From: Aurantimicrobium photophilum
GTDB taxonomy: Bacteria > Actinomycetota > Actinomycetes > Actinomycetales > Microbacteriaceae
Length of the DNA: 64,000 nucleotides
Assembly (NCBI RefSeq): GCF_003194085.1
Contig: NZ_CP023994.1
Coordinates: 744,001-808,000 of the forward strand
Direction of reading: 5' to 3'
Of the stretch, positions 35,350 through 46,310 are shown one piece after another. Made by a program: the position numbers and the translations under genes. How positions within the stretch are numbered: the stretch's first letter is position 1; every line of letters starts with the position of its first letter. The notes under the pieces are model-generated. The model saw only the letters and a list, made by a program, of their open reading frames with translations. It searched no databases and was not told the origin of the DNA.

Positions 35350-36495
35350 ATGTTAGACGACAACTTCTCTCACAACTCGACAACCTCTTCGTCGAGCTCT
35401 CTTCCAGATGATTCTGCCTACGTAGGTAAACGACGTAAGCCTTCGAAGAAGAAGCCGGGCCTCGTGATCGGTTCTGTGATTGGTGTTCTCGTTCTTATCG
35501 GAGCGGTTCTTGGTGGTCTGTTTTACACCGGAATTCTCGGTGGAAATCAAAATGATTACGTTGGTGGCGGTCACGGCGAAGTGATCTTCACCATTAGCGA
35601 CGGTGAAATTGGCGATCAAATCGCCAATAACCTCGTTGAGGCGGGTGTGACAAAGAGTTTCGATTCCTTCTATCAGCTCCTTCTGGAGACAAAGCCTGAA
35701 CCTGTCTTCACCCCAGGTGTTTACAAGCTCAAGCAAGAAATGTCTGCCAAGGCCGCATTAGATGCTCTTCTGGATCCGGCAAACAGGGTGGAGCTCACCG
35801 TCACTATTCCTGAGGGAACAACTGAAAAGAACGTTCTCAAGATGCTTGCTGAAGGTCTCTCCATTCCCCTTGCAGATTTCCAAGCTGCTGCAGCAGATCC
35901 TGCACCCTATGGTGTTCCTGCAGAAGCAACTACGTTGGAAGGTTTCCTCTTTCCAGCGACCTATACCTTCTCACCAGGAGTGACGCCCACAGAGGTTCTT
36001 CAGCAGCTTGTAGATGAATCTCTTGCTGCACTAGAAACAGCAGGTGTTCCTGCCGACCAGCGTTGGGATGTCATCCGCATGGCCTCTGTCATTCAGCGCG
36101 AGAGCGGGCCGAATCCTGAAGACATGTACAAGATCTCACGTGTATTCCACAATCGCTTAGATCAGGGAATGAACATGGGGTCCGACGTTACCACCTGTTA
36201 CGGTGCAGGCCTTTTGGGTAAAGATTGCCTTCTCATCACTCAGGCGGCGCTGGATGACACCAGCAACCTCTACAACACTCGAATTCTCCCTGGTCTGCCG
36301 ATAGGCCCCATTTCGAATCCTGGTGCCGATGCTATTGATGCTGCTTACCACCCGGCAGATGGGCCTTGGCTGTTCTTCGTTACCGTCAACCTCACCACGG
36401 GAGAAACAGTCTTTAGCGAAACTTCGGCCGAGCATGAAGCCGCTGTTGTTCAGTATTACGACTGGCTTGAAGCGCACCCTGAAGCAGTTGGTTAA
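35350..36495 (+). CDS. mltG: Endolytic murein transglycosylase MltG
   Basis: A 381-residue protein that cuts nascent glycan strands and thereby terminates peptidoglycan polymerisation. A disordered Ser-rich, then Lys-rich cytosolic N-terminus (KRRKPSKKKPG) precedes one membrane helix (~38-60). A LysM-like segment follows, then the YceG catalytic domain with LEGFLFPATYTF, the catalytic Glu in ASVIQRESGPN, and ISRVFHNRLDQGMNMGSDVT. ATG 35350 is preferred over the GTG just before it. It lies five bases before aroE. Confidence 0.93.
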   Translation: MLDDNFSHNSTTSSSSSLPDDSAYVGKRRKPSKKKPGLVIGSVIGVLVLIGAVLGGLFYTGILGGNQNDYVGGGHGEVIFTISDGEIGDQIANNLVEAGVTKSFDSFYQLLLETKPEPVFTPGVYKLKQEMSAKAALDALLDPANRVELTVTIPEGTTEKNVLKMLAEGLSIPLADFQAAAADPAPYGVPAEATTLEGFLFPATYTFSPGVTPTEVLQQLVDESLAALETAGVPADQRWDVIRMASVIQRESGPNPEDMYKISRVFHNRLDQGMNMGSDVTTCYGAGLLGKDCLLITQAALDDTSNLYNTRILPGLPIGPISNPGADAIDAAYHPADGPWLFFVTVNLTTGETVFSETSAEHEAAVVQYYDWLEAHPEAVG

Positions 36496-36500
36496 CTGCC

Positions 36501-37358
36501 ATGACATTTGAAATCAGAACTCTTGCAGTTGTTGGACACCCAATTGCGCATTCACTCTCACCAACCCTGCACCAAGCAGCCTATGACCACTTGGGCTTGC
36601 CCTGGAAATATGTTGCCGTTGATGTGCAGCCAGGGGAGTTAGCTGGTTTTCTCGATTCAACAGATTCATCTTTGCGTGGGCTTTCCGTGACCATGCCGCA
36701 TAAAGTTGCTGCACTTGAAGCAGCGAACCGGCTGGATCTCCTCTCGGAGAGAACAGGTTCGGTCAACACGCTTTTGTGTGAATACACCGAATCTGGTCAA
36801 AGAGAACTGAGCGGGTTCAACACAGATGTGCTGGGAATCGTCAATGCCCTTAAAGACTCAGGTGTCCACCAGGCTCACCATGTGGCAGTTATCGGTGGCG
36901 GCGCTACAGCTTCGTCAGCAATTGCAGCGGCATCTGAACTGGGGGCAGAACACATCTCGGTCATTGTGCGCACCCCTCAGAAAGCGTTCTATCTAGAAAC
37001 CGTGGGCCAAGAATGCGGAGTGAACGTCACTGTTCACTCCTTGGACCAGATGAGTGAAATTGCTTCAGTTGATGTGGCAATTTCTACGCTTCCTGGAGAT
37101 GTTGTACAGTCCCTGGAAACTCTTCCTCGAACTTCACGAGCCAGCTTGCTCGATGTTGCTTACAATCCCTGGCCCAGTGCTCGGGGAACCCAGTGGTCTG
37201 CCGCTGGGGGAGAAGTAGTCAGTGGGTTACGTATGCTTGCTCACCAAGCCCTTATTCAAGTGAGAATCTTTGTTGGTGGTTCTCCCTTCGATGTTCTTCC
37301 GGACGAATCAGGTGTTAAATCAGCAATGTTTGCTTCAGTTGGGCTGGAATCGCTCTAG
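36501..37358 (+). CDS. aroE: Shikimate dehydrogenase
   Basis: A 285-residue NADPH enzyme that reduces 3-dehydroshikimate to shikimate. The substrate domain shows GHPIAHSLSPTLHQAAYDHL and the catalytic Lys in LSVTMPHKVAAL; FNTDVLGI carries the catalytic-site Asp. The nucleotide site is VIGGGATASSAIAA. The C-terminal GLRMLAHQALIQVRIF helix is typical. It follows mltG by five bases and leads an aroE-aroC-aroK-aroB-aroQ series. Confidence 0.95.
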   Translation: MTFEIRTLAVVGHPIAHSLSPTLHQAAYDHLGLPWKYVAVDVQPGELAGFLDSTDSSLRGLSVTMPHKVAALEAANRLDLLSERTGSVNTLLCEYTESGQRELSGFNTDVLGIVNALKDSGVHQAHHVAVIGGGATASSAIAAASELGAEHISVIVRTPQKAFYLETVGQECGVNVTVHSLDQMSEIASVDVAISTLPGDVVQSLETLPRTSRASLLDVAYNPWPSARGTQWSAAGGEVVSGLRMLAHQALIQVRIFVGGSPFDVLPDESGVKSAMFASVGLESL

Positions 37359-37398
37359 CGTGCAAATTCACCTGCTGTGTCTATGACAAACTTGATAC

Positions 37399-38592
37399 AT
37401 GCTTAGATGGCTTACCGCAGGTGAATCTCATGGTCCAGAACTGATTGCAGTTCTCGAAGGATTGCCTGCTGGCGTGCCTGTTCTTGCAGAGGATATTCAG
37501 CTCGACCTGCAACGTCGTCGCCTTGGCTATGGCCGCGGTGCCCGTATGAAGTTTGAACAAGATGAACTCAACATCTCAGGTGGAGTTCGCCACGGAAAGA
37601 GCCTCGGTGGCCCAATTGCTCTGCGGGTAGGAAACAGCGAATGGCCTAAATGGGTTGATGTGATGAACCCTGCACCGGTTGATCCTTCTGTGCTCGAATC
37701 AGGTCGTGGCGCTGCATTGACGCGTCCACGTCCAGGTCACGCTGACTTGGTGGGCATGCAGAAATATGATTTTGATGAGTCGCGCCCCATTCTGGAACGC
37801 GCTAGTGCTCGCGAAACTGCAGCCCGTGTTGCACTGGGCGCTGTTGCCCGCTCTTTCTTGAATGAACTTGGAATTACCCTGGTCAGCCACACCATCGCTA
37901 TTGGTCCCGTTGCTGTTCCAGACGGCACTCCACTGCCTCGAGTGACCGATGTTGACGCTCTAGATGCTGATCCACTGCGCTGCTTTGACAAGGCAACCAG
38001 TGAATTAATGTTTGCTGAAGTAGAACAAACCCACAAAGATGGCGACACGATCGGTGGTGTTGTTGAAGTTCTTGCCTATGGTTTGCCACCAGGACTTGGT
38101 TCACACGTGCACTGGGATCGTCGACTTGATTCACAACTCGCAGCAGCTTTGATGGGTATTCAAGCCATCAAGGGTGTCGAAGTTGGAGATGGTTTCGAAA
38201 CCACTCGTCGCCGCGGCTCCGTCGCTCACGATGAGCTCTTTGCGACTGAGGATGGAATTGCTCGCGAGACTGACCGCGCCGGCGGTATTGAAGGCGGAAT
38301 GAGCACCGGAACAGTCCTGCGTGTTCGTGCGGGCATGAAGCCGATTGCGACCGTTCCCCACGCTCTGCGCACCATTGACACCTCTACTGGTGAAGCAGCC
38401 CCAGCGCATCACCAGCGTTCGGATGTGTGTGCTGTGCCGGCAGCAGGAGTAGTTGCAGAAGCGATGGTCGCACTGACTCTTGCAAATGCTGTTCTGGAGA
38501 AGTTCGGTGGCGACAGCATCGGCGAAACCAAGCGCAACCTGGAAAGCTACCTGGCGCATATCCCTGACTCTGTTCACACCGTAGGTCAGTAA
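37399..38592 (+). CDS. aroC: Chorismate synthase
   Basis: A 397-residue FMN-dependent enzyme that converts EPSP to chorismate. Signatures are [62 protein letters not shown] and [16 protein letters not shown], in the right order. It begins 40 bases after aroE and ends eight bases before aroK. EPSP synthase (aroA), the step before it, is not in the window. Confidence 0.98.
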   Translation: MLRWLTAGESHGPELIAVLEGLPAGVPVLAEDIQLDLQRRRLGYGRGARMKFEQDELNISGGVRHGKSLGGPIALRVGNSEWPKWVDVMNPAPVDPSVLESGRGAALTRPRPGHADLVGMQKYDFDESRPILERASARETAARVALGAVARSFLNELGITLVSHTIAIGPVAVPDGTPLPRVTDVDALDADPLRCFDKATSELMFAEVEQTHKDGDTIGGVVEVLAYGLPPGLGSHVHWDRRLDSQLAAALMGIQAIKGVEVGDGFETTRRRGSVAHDELFATEDGIARETDRAGGIEGGMSTGTVLRVRAGMKPIATVPHALRTIDTSTGEAAPAHHQRSDVCAVPAAGVVAEAMVALTLANAVLEKFGGDSIGETKRNLESYLAHIPDSVHTVGQ

Positions 38593-38600
38593 GTACACAC

Positions 38601-39122
38601 GTGCCTTCACCAGTCGTTGTATTCATCGGAGCGCCTGCTTCAGGAAAATCTAAGATAGCGAAGCGCGTTGCGTCTCTGCTTGATGTTCCCCGCATTGATA
38701 CCGACAAAGTTGTTGTTGCAGAGCATGGACCCATTGCTGACATTTTCGATAACTCGGGTGAAGCTACCTTCCGTGCCTACGAACGTGCAGCTGTGAAAGA
38801 TGCCCTTCAGCACAGAGCGATCGTGAGCTTAGGTGGGGGAGCCGTCCTCGATCCAGATACTCAGAAAGACCTCACTACAGTTCCAGTAGTTCTACTGACT
38901 GTTTCTGAAGAGGCTGTTGCGTCGCGCATTAGCGACCCTAAACGCCCACTCCTGCGCGATGGAATTGAGGCATGGAAGAAGCTTGTCGCCGCGCGGATGC
39001 CGATTTACTCCGAATTGGCATGGAACACTTTTGATACTTCAGCCGGGGATTTAGATGCCATCGCTGAAGACATTGTTTCCTGGATCTCCTCCGGCACTCC
39101 ACGACAGGGCGTTTCATCATGA
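38601..39122 (+). CDS. aroK: Shikimate kinase
   Basis: A 173-residue P-loop kinase that phosphorylates shikimate. The P-loop is GAPASGKSKIAKRVA, with Ala-Ser in place of the more common Met-Gly/Ala-Gly. RIDTDKVVVAEHG supplies substrate Asp residues, VSLGGGAVLDP is the conserved GGG loop, and KRPLLRDG the lid region. It starts at GTG 38601. It overlaps aroB by four bases (ATGA). Diverged in the P-loop but otherwise normal. Confidence 0.92.
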   Translation: MPSPVVVFIGAPASGKSKIAKRVASLLDVPRIDTDKVVVAEHGPIADIFDNSGEATFRAYERAAVKDALQHRAIVSLGGGAVLDPDTQKDLTTVPVVLLTVSEEAVASRISDPKRPLLRDGIEAWKKLVAARMPIYSELAWNTFDTSAGDLDAIAEDIVSWISSGTPRQGVSS

Positions 39123-40204
39123 GCACTACCCAGATTCACGTCACCGGTGGTGGCGATTACCTGGTGAACATCGGCCGTGGCATGTTGGCAGACCCAGAAC
39201 CATTCTTCGGCCCCATCTTCGGCCCTGCCGTCAATAAAGTACTCATCATCCACCCACCAACCATGGGTGCGATTGCAAACAAGCTCCGTGAGCAACTCAT
39301 GGGGGAGCGTGAGGTCCTCCTTGCTGAGGTTCCAGATGCTGAGAATGCTAAACGCGTAGAAGTTGCTGCGTTCTGCTGGCAAGTGCTGGGTCAGGCAGAC
39401 TTCACTCGTTCCGACGCCATTATTGGGCTAGGTGGGGGCGCCGTCACGGACCTCGCCGGTTTTGTGGCTGCAACGTGGCTGCGCGGTGTGAAACTCATTC
39501 AAGTTCCCACCACAGTGCTGGCTATGGTTGACGCCTCTGTTGGAGGCAAGACGGGAATCAACACCGCTGAAGGTAAGAACCTTGTTGGTTCTTTCTATGC
39601 TCCTCATGCTGTTGTGTGTGACTTGGATGTTTTAGAAAAGCTTCCTCGTAATGAACTTCTTGCTGGTTTTGCTGAAGTTGTGAAGTGTGGATTCATTGCT
39701 GAACCAGAAATCCTCGACATTCTTGAAGCCGATGTTGATGTAGCAACTGATCCGACTTCGACTGAATTCCAGCGTTTGATTGAGCTTTCTGTTGGCATCA
39801 AGGCACGAGTTGTGTCGGAAGACTTCACCGAGCAAGGTCAACGAGAAATCCTGAACTACGGTCACACACTAGGTCACGCAATTGAACATGCCGAGCGTTA
39901 CACCTGGCGTCACGGTGCAGCGATCAGTATTGGCATGGTTTTTGCTGCAGAACTCTCACGCATGACTCAGAATCTTCCTGATGAGGTTGTTGATCGTCAC
40001 CGCCGCATCTTGGAATCTCTTACTCTTCCCACTACATATGGCGCGGAAGCGTGGGAGCACCTGCTGACAACAATGAAGCGTGACAAGAAGGCTCGTGGAT
40101 CGATGCTGCGCTTCGTTGTGTTGCGCGATATTGGCCAGCCCACGATTTTGAACGTGCCAGACACGTCCATCCTCTTCACTGCCTATCAAGAGCTCACCGC
40201 CTAA
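39119..40204 (+). CDS. aroB: 3-dehydroquinate synthase
   Basis: A 361-residue NAD- and zinc-dependent enzyme that closes DAHP to 3-dehydroquinate. It has IIGLGGGAVTDLAGFVAATW, VPTTVLAMVDASVGGKTGIN, the metal site Glu in GFAEVVKCGFI and His residues in LNYGHTLGHAIEH and YTWRHGAAISIGM. It starts four bases inside the aroK end, so the two are coupled; it is followed by aroQ after 20 bases. Confidence 0.98.
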   Translation: MSTTQIHVTGGGDYLVNIGRGMLADPEPFFGPIFGPAVNKVLIIHPPTMGAIANKLREQLMGEREVLLAEVPDAENAKRVEVAAFCWQVLGQADFTRSDAIIGLGGGAVTDLAGFVAATWLRGVKLIQVPTTVLAMVDASVGGKTGINTAEGKNLVGSFYAPHAVVCDLDVLEKLPRNELLAGFAEVVKCGFIAEPEILDILEADVDVATDPTSTEFQRLIELSVGIKARVVSEDFTEQGQREILNYGHTLGHAIEHAERYTWRHGAAISIGMVFAAELSRMTQNLPDEVVDRHRRILESLTLPTTYGAEAWEHLLTTMKRDKKARGSMLRFVVLRDIGQPTILNVPDTSILFTAYQELTA

Positions 40205-40211
40205 CTTTCGT

Positions 40212-40217
40212 TAGGCT
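40212..40217 (+). promoter_or_regulatory. Candidate -10 box for aroQ (leaderless)
   Basis: TAGGCT lies in the 20-base aroB-aroQ gap and ends seven bases before the aroQ ATG, which places the expected start site on the ATG. No Shine-Dalgarno is present. Confidence 0.42.
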
Positions 40218-40224
40218 AGGTGTC

Positions 40225-40653
40225 ATGGCACGCATTCTTGTTCTCAACGGCCCCAACCTGGGTCGCCTTGGTTCTCGTGAACCAGATGTTTACGGCAGCC
40301 AAGATCTTGCTGCCCTCAAGGTGCTACTCGAAGCTGATGCACCATCACACGAGATTGACCTTCGTCAGACCGATTCTGAGCCTGAACTCATGTCGTGGCT
40401 GTTTGAAGCTGTTGACACCAACACTGCGGTTATCTTGAACCCTGCTGCATTCACGCACTATTCCTATGCACTTCGTGATGCTGCTGCCATGGTGACCAAA
40501 GCAGGTGTTCCTCTCATTGAGGTTCACATTTCAAACCCGCACTCTCGTGAAGAATTCCGACACAACAGCGTGATTTCGGCTGTTGCAACCGGTGTTATCG
40601 CAGGTTTTGGATTCGATTCGTATCGTTTAGCACTTGCTCAACTGACCAGATAG
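40225..40653 (+). CDS. aroQ: 3-dehydroquinate dehydratase, type II
   Basis: A 142-residue dodecameric type II dehydroquinase. ILVLNGPNLGRLGSREPDVYG contains the active-site Asn and flexible-loop Arg, with the catalytic Tyr in PDVYGS. AVILNPAAFTHYSYALRDA and LIEVHISNPHSREEFR with its His complete the site. The pepQ gene often found between aroQ and efp in Actinobacteria is absent; efp follows after 104 bases. Confidence 0.97.
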   Translation: MARILVLNGPNLGRLGSREPDVYGSQDLAALKVLLEADAPSHEIDLRQTDSEPELMSWLFEAVDTNTAVILNPAAFTHYSYALRDAAAMVTKAGVPLIEVHISNPHSREEFRHNSVISAVATGVIAGFGFDSYRLALAQLTR

Positions 40654-40687
40654 GCCTGAACTGTGCGCTGAACCTCAGGCACACACG

Positions 40688-40693
40688 TAGACT
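40688..40693 (+). promoter_or_regulatory. Candidate -10 box for efp
   Basis: TAGACT lies 64 bases before the efp ATG. The leader after it holds two small GC hairpins (TGGGT/ACCCA near 40701 and TGCC/GGCA near 40723) and ends in AAAAGGAAC, a good ribosome site. Confidence 0.38.
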
Positions 40694-40757
40694 TATCTGT
40701 TGGGTCTCGACCCATAGTTTTGCCCACGGGCATTTTGATTCGTAAAAAGGAACACTC

Positions 40758-41321
40758 ATGGCTTCTACCGCTGATATCAAGAACGGCATCGTCCTCAACA
40801 TTGATGGTGCACTCTGGACAATCATTGAATTCCAGCACGTCAAGCCAGGTAAGGGTGGAGCCTTCGTCCGCACCAAGATGAAGAACTTGATGACTGGCAA
40901 GGTCGTCGACAAGACATACAACGCAGGCACCAAGATCGACATCACCAACGTTGACCGTCGCGACTTCCAGTACCTCTACAACGACGGTAACGAATACGTC
41001 TTCATGGACAAGGGCAACTACGAGCAGCTTTCTGTCTCAGAGGTTGTTGTTGGTGATGCAAAGAACTTCATGCTGGAGAACCAGGATGTTCAGATTGCGC
41101 TCCACGAAGGAACTCCTCTCTACGTTGAGCTTCCTGCTTCGGTCGTACTAGAGATCACCTACACCGAGCCTGGCCTGCAGGGTGACCGCTCAACTGGTGG
41201 AAACAAGCCTGCAACCGTTGAGACCGGCTTCGAGATTCAGGTTCCTCTGTTCCTGGAAATCGGTACCAAGGTCAAGGTTGACACTCGCGATGGTTCTTAC
41301 CAGGGTCGCGTAAACGACTAA
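40758..41321 (+). CDS. efp: Elongation factor P
   Basis: A 187-residue EF-P that relieves ribosomes stalled at polyproline. It has three beta-barrel domains: the KOW-like N-domain with the tip loop [16 protein letters not shown], a middle OB domain ([20 protein letters not shown]) and a C-terminal OB domain ([12 protein letters not shown]). The tip Lys within PGKGGA is the residue modified in some bacteria; no modifying enzyme genes are near. AAGGAA precedes the ATG. nusB follows after three bases. Confidence 0.98.
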   Translation: MASTADIKNGIVLNIDGALWTIIEFQHVKPGKGGAFVRTKMKNLMTGKVVDKTYNAGTKIDITNVDRRDFQYLYNDGNEYVFMDKGNYEQLSVSEVVVGDAKNFMLENQDVQIALHEGTPLYVELPASVVLEITYTEPGLQGDRSTGGNKPATVETGFEIQVPLFLEIGTKVKVDTRDGSYQGRVND

Positions 41322-41324
41322 TTC

Positions 41325-41738
41325 ATGAGCGCACGTACTAAAGCACGTAAGCGTGCTCTCGATGTGTTGTTTTCCGCAGACGTCCGAGATATCTCTATTA
41401 CTGAAGCCCTCGAGGCTGAAGCCGAACGGGCTGCTAGCGAACCTGATCGTGCAGCATCTTGGCTCTATGCTCGTGAAATTCTTGACGGCGTCATCGACCA
41501 CAGTGCGGAAATCGATGAAACCATCGAAACCTATGCACGTGGCTGGTCGCTGGAGCGTATGCCAGCAGTAGATCGCGCCATTGTGCGTATTGCTGTGTGG
41601 GAAATCCTCTACAACCCCGAGGTTCCCGGTGCAGTCGCAGTAGATGAAGCTGTTGAAGCAGCGAAGACTCTTTCTACGGAAGAATCTTCGAGCTATGTAA
41701 ATGGCTTGTTAGCTACTATCGCTTCCACCGCAAACTGA
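41325..41738 (+). CDS. nusB: Transcription antitermination factor NusB
   Basis: A 137-residue all-helical protein that binds boxA RNA with S10 during rRNA antitermination. It begins ARTKARKRALDVLFSADVRD and has VDRAIVRIAVWEILYNPEVPG and VAVDEAVEAAKTLSTEESSSYVNG-like conserved helices. The efp-nusB pair is conserved. It is followed by the pyrR leader; a bldD-type regulator found here in many Actinobacteria is absent. Confidence 0.96.
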   Translation: MSARTKARKRALDVLFSADVRDISITEALEAEAERAASEPDRAASWLYAREILDGVIDHSAEIDETIETYARGWSLERMPAVDRAIVRIAVWEILYNPEVPGAVAVDEAVEAAKTLSTEESSSYVNGLLATIASTAN

Positions 41739-41744
41739 TACACT
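41739..41744 (+). promoter_or_regulatory. Candidate -10 box of the pyr operon
   Basis: TACACT begins at the end of the nusB stop codon, so transcription would start near 41751 and give a leader of about 50 bases that carries the PyrR element. Confidence 0.33.
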
Positions 41745-41768
41745 AAACACAACACCGACATCCTTTAA

Positions 41769-43292
<1,524 letters not shown>

Positions 43293-43300
<8 letters not shown>

Positions 43301-44630
43301 TCCAGATCTACTCATCACCGGAGCGACCCTCCCAGATGGTAATCGTGCCGACATCCTTGTTGAAGGAAACCGTGTATCTGCTGTGGGTCAAGGTCTGAGC
43401 TCGGCTTCGGCGACCAAGATTGATGCTGATGGTCTGATTGCCCTTCCTGGTTTTGTTGATCTCCACACTCACCTGCGTGAGCCTGGATACGAGCAGTCAG
43501 AAACAGTGCTTACTGGTACACAAGCTGCAGCACTAGGTGGATTCACGTCCGTCTTTGCCATGGCCAACACACTTCCTGTTGCGGACACTGCAGGAGTCGT
43601 TGAACAGGTGCTTCGCCTGGGGGATGAGGCAGGTTATGCCACCGTCCGCCCTATCGGAGCAGTAACGAAGGGCTTGGAAGGGCTTCAGCTAGCTGAGCTC
43701 GGCGCGATGGCGAATTCACGAGCTGCTGTCCGCGTCTTCTCCGATGACGGAAAGTGTGTCTTCGATCCACTCATCATGCGACGTGCACTGGAGTATGTGA
43801 AAACGTTTGGCGGAGTTATTGCTCAGCACGCTCAGGAGCCCCGTCTCACCGTTGACGCACAGATGAATGAAGGCGAAGTTTCCGCCCGCCTCGGCTTGGC
43901 TGGATGGCCTGCAGTTGCAGAAGAATCCATCATCGCTCGCGATGTTCTCTTGGCTGAGCACACCGGTTCTCGTCTGCACATTTGTCACCTCTCTACGGCA
44001 GGTTCTGTCGATGTGATTCGTTGGGCAAAAAAACGTGGAATCAATGTCACCGCTGAAGTTACACCGCACCACCTGCTTCTCACCGACGAACGAGCTGAAA
44101 GCTATGACGCACGATTCAAGGTGAACCCTCCTCTGCGTCGTGCTGAAGACGTAATGGCTCTGCGTGAAGCACTTGCTGACGGCACCATCGACATCGTCGC
44201 TACTGACCATGCTCCACACCCTGTTGAGAGCAAGGATTGCGAATGGGGTGCTGCCGCTTTCGGCATGGTGGGTCTGGAATCTGCTCTGGCTGTTGTGCAA
44301 ACAACGATGGTGGAAACCGGCCTTATCGGCTGGGCAGAGGTCGCTCGCGTGATGTCAGAAGCACCAGCACGAATTGGTGGTCTTGCGACACACGGTCAGA
44401 AGATTGAGCCAGGCATTCAGGCAGAACTTGTTTTGGTCGATCCATCTACTCGTCGAAACTTCGGTGTTGAAGACTTGGCCAGCTTGTCCCACAACACTCC
44501 CTACCTCGGAAAAGAGCTTGCAGGTCAGGTTGTTTCAACCATTCACCAGGGATACCTCACTGCGTCAGATCGACATGTCGTCGCTGCCGAGACAGTTGCT
44601 GCACAAGCAGAGCTGGTGGCACGTGGATAA
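43293..44630 (+). CDS. pyrC: Dihydroorotase
   Basis: A 445-residue class I dihydroorotase. Zinc ligands are visible in [19 protein letters not shown], in the HAQE segment IAQHAQEP, in [11 protein letters not shown], and the catalytic Asp in [15 protein letters not shown]. It catalyses ring closure of carbamoyl aspartate. It overlaps pyrB by eight bases and the following PH-like gene by eight bases, both signs of coupled translation. Confidence 0.97.
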
Positions 44631-45159
44631 GGCACTTGTTACCGGTATTGTCCTCGCACTCGTCCTTGTGGCGATTGCGGGAATGATTCTGTCTTGGCGC
44701 AAGAGAGTAGCTCGAGACTCCCGTTTTCAGGTTGTTGCCCCAGGGGCAACTGTGCTCGATCACACCAGTGCACCCGCTGAATTCTCGGGCCTGTATGTAG
44801 CTACGACCCTCGCTGTTGATCCACTTCAAAGAGTTACTCTGCCTGGTCTATCTTTTCGCGCAGATGCGCATGTATTGGTCAGCCAGGATGGTGTGACCAT
44901 TGCCCCTCGCGGTGAAAAGCCAACATTCATTCCAGCGGCTCAAATCCTGCAGATTCACCGCACGCAGGTCACCATCGATAAAGCAGTGGAGAAAGACGGT
45001 CTCACTGCCATCTCATGGTCTGCATGGGACACCACCACACAGGAACTCGTCGAGTTCACTTCCTTCTTCCGCTTTTCTATTCCAGAAGTGCGCCTCGCAT
45101 GTGAGAACGCACTCACCACCAGTTTCCCAACTGACACATCGAAAGAGGTTGCCTCGTGA
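44623..45159 (+). CDS. Membrane-anchored PH-like domain protein (Rv1382-type)
   Basis: A 178-residue protein: one N-terminal membrane helix (~5-25, [20 protein letters not shown]) and a soluble domain resembling bacterial PH-like domains, with [20 protein letters not shown] and [20 protein letters not shown]. The same gene lies between pyrC and carA in mycobacteria (Rv1382) and other Actinobacteria. Function is unknown. I choose GTG 44623, eight bases inside pyrC, because the membrane helix starts directly after it; the longer frame upstream is pyrC sequence read in another frame. It overlaps carA by four bases. Confidence 0.8.
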   Translation: MDKALVTGIVLALVLVAIAGMILSWRKRVARDSRFQVVAPGATVLDHTSAPAEFSGLYVATTLAVDPLQRVTLPGLSFRADAHVLVSQDGVTIAPRGEKPTFIPAAQILQIHRTQVTIDKAVEKDGLTAISWSAWDTTTQELVEFTSFFRFSIPEVRLACENALTTSFPTDTSKEVAS

Positions 45160-46310
45160 GTCTCACGACCCCCAATGCCGTATTAGTCCTCGAAGACGGT
45201 TCACGTTATGAAGGACGTGCCTATGGCGCTGAAGGAACCACCTTTGGTGAGATCGTCTTTGCTACGGGTATGTCTGGTTACCAGGAGACACTGACTGACC
45301 CTTCGTATGCAGGTCAGATCGTGCTGATGACCGCGCCTCACATTGGCAACACGGGTATGAACGACAAGGACATGGAGTCACGTCGTATCTGGGTTGCCGG
45401 CTATGCCGTGCGCGACGCATCACGTATCGTCTCGAATTTCCGTGCTGAACGCAGTCTGGATAACGACCTTGACCACGAAGGCATCGTGGGTATTCAAGGC
45501 ATCGATACCCGCGCTGTCACGCGTCACATCCGCTCAAAGGGTTCCATGCGAGCAGGTATCTTCTCGGGCGCTGCTGCTGCAGAACCTGCAGAAGTTCAGC
45601 TTTCACAGGTCCTCGAAGCTGACCAGATGGCTGGAAAGAACCTTTCTGCCCAGGTCTCGACTCAGGAAGAATATGTCGTTCCTGCGGTGGGGGAGAAGAT
45701 CGGTTCTGTCGCAATCCTTGACCTCGGTGTGAAGACTTCCACGGTCAACTACATTGCAGAGCGCGGATTCGATGCACATGTCCTGCCACAGACAGTGACG
45801 GCTGAACAGATTCTTGCCATGAAGCCATCAGCGTTGTTCTTCTCCAACGGTCCTGGTGACCCTGCAGCCAGTGACAAGCATGTGGAGCTTCTGAGCACCG
45901 TCCTCAAAGCTGGAATCCCGTTCTTTGGTATCTGCTTCGGTAACCAGTTGTTAGGTCGTGCGCTGGGCTTCTCAACCTACAAGCTTCCCTTCGGTCACCG
46001 CGGTATCAACCAGCCTGTACTGGACAAGGCAACAGGTCGGGTTGAAATCACCAGCCAGAACCACGGGTTCGCTGTGGATGCTCCCATTGACGGGGTGCTT
46101 GAATCTCCAGCGGGATTCGGCCGCGTTGAGGTAAGCCATTACAGCTTGAACGACCAGGTCGTTGAAGGCCTACGTTGCCTTGATATCAATGCATTCTCTG
46201 TCCAGTACCACCCAGAAGCTGCGTCGGGACCACACGACAGCAACTATCTCTTTGACCGTTTCCGCGACATGGTCCTCGCATCCGCTACTACCTCGGGAGC
46301 ATCGAACTAA
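45156..46310 (+). CDS. carA: Carbamoyl-phosphate synthase small chain
   Basis: A 384-residue glutaminase subunit that supplies ammonia to CarB. The N-domain shows [19 protein letters not shown]. The class I amidotransferase domain has the nucleophile Cys in [16 protein letters not shown] and His-Glu in [14 protein letters not shown]. It starts at GTG 45156 and its stop shares a base with the carB ATG. It serves both pyrimidine and arginine synthesis. Confidence 0.98.
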   Translation: MSLTTPNAVLVLEDGSRYEGRAYGAEGTTFGEIVFATGMSGYQETLTDPSYAGQIVLMTAPHIGNTGMNDKDMESRRIWVAGYAVRDASRIVSNFRAERSLDNDLDHEGIVGIQGIDTRAVTRHIRSKGSMRAGIFSGAAAAEPAEVQLSQVLEADQMAGKNLSAQVSTQEEYVVPAVGEKIGSVAILDLGVKTSTVNYIAERGFDAHVLPQTVTAEQILAMKPSALFFSNGPGDPAASDKHVELLSTVLKAGIPFFGICFGNQLLGRALGFSTYKLPFGHRGINQPVLDKATGRVEITSQNHGFAVDAPIDGVLESPAGFGRVEVSHYSLNDQVVEGLRCLDINAFSVQYHPEAASGPHDSNYLFDRFRDMVLASATTSGASN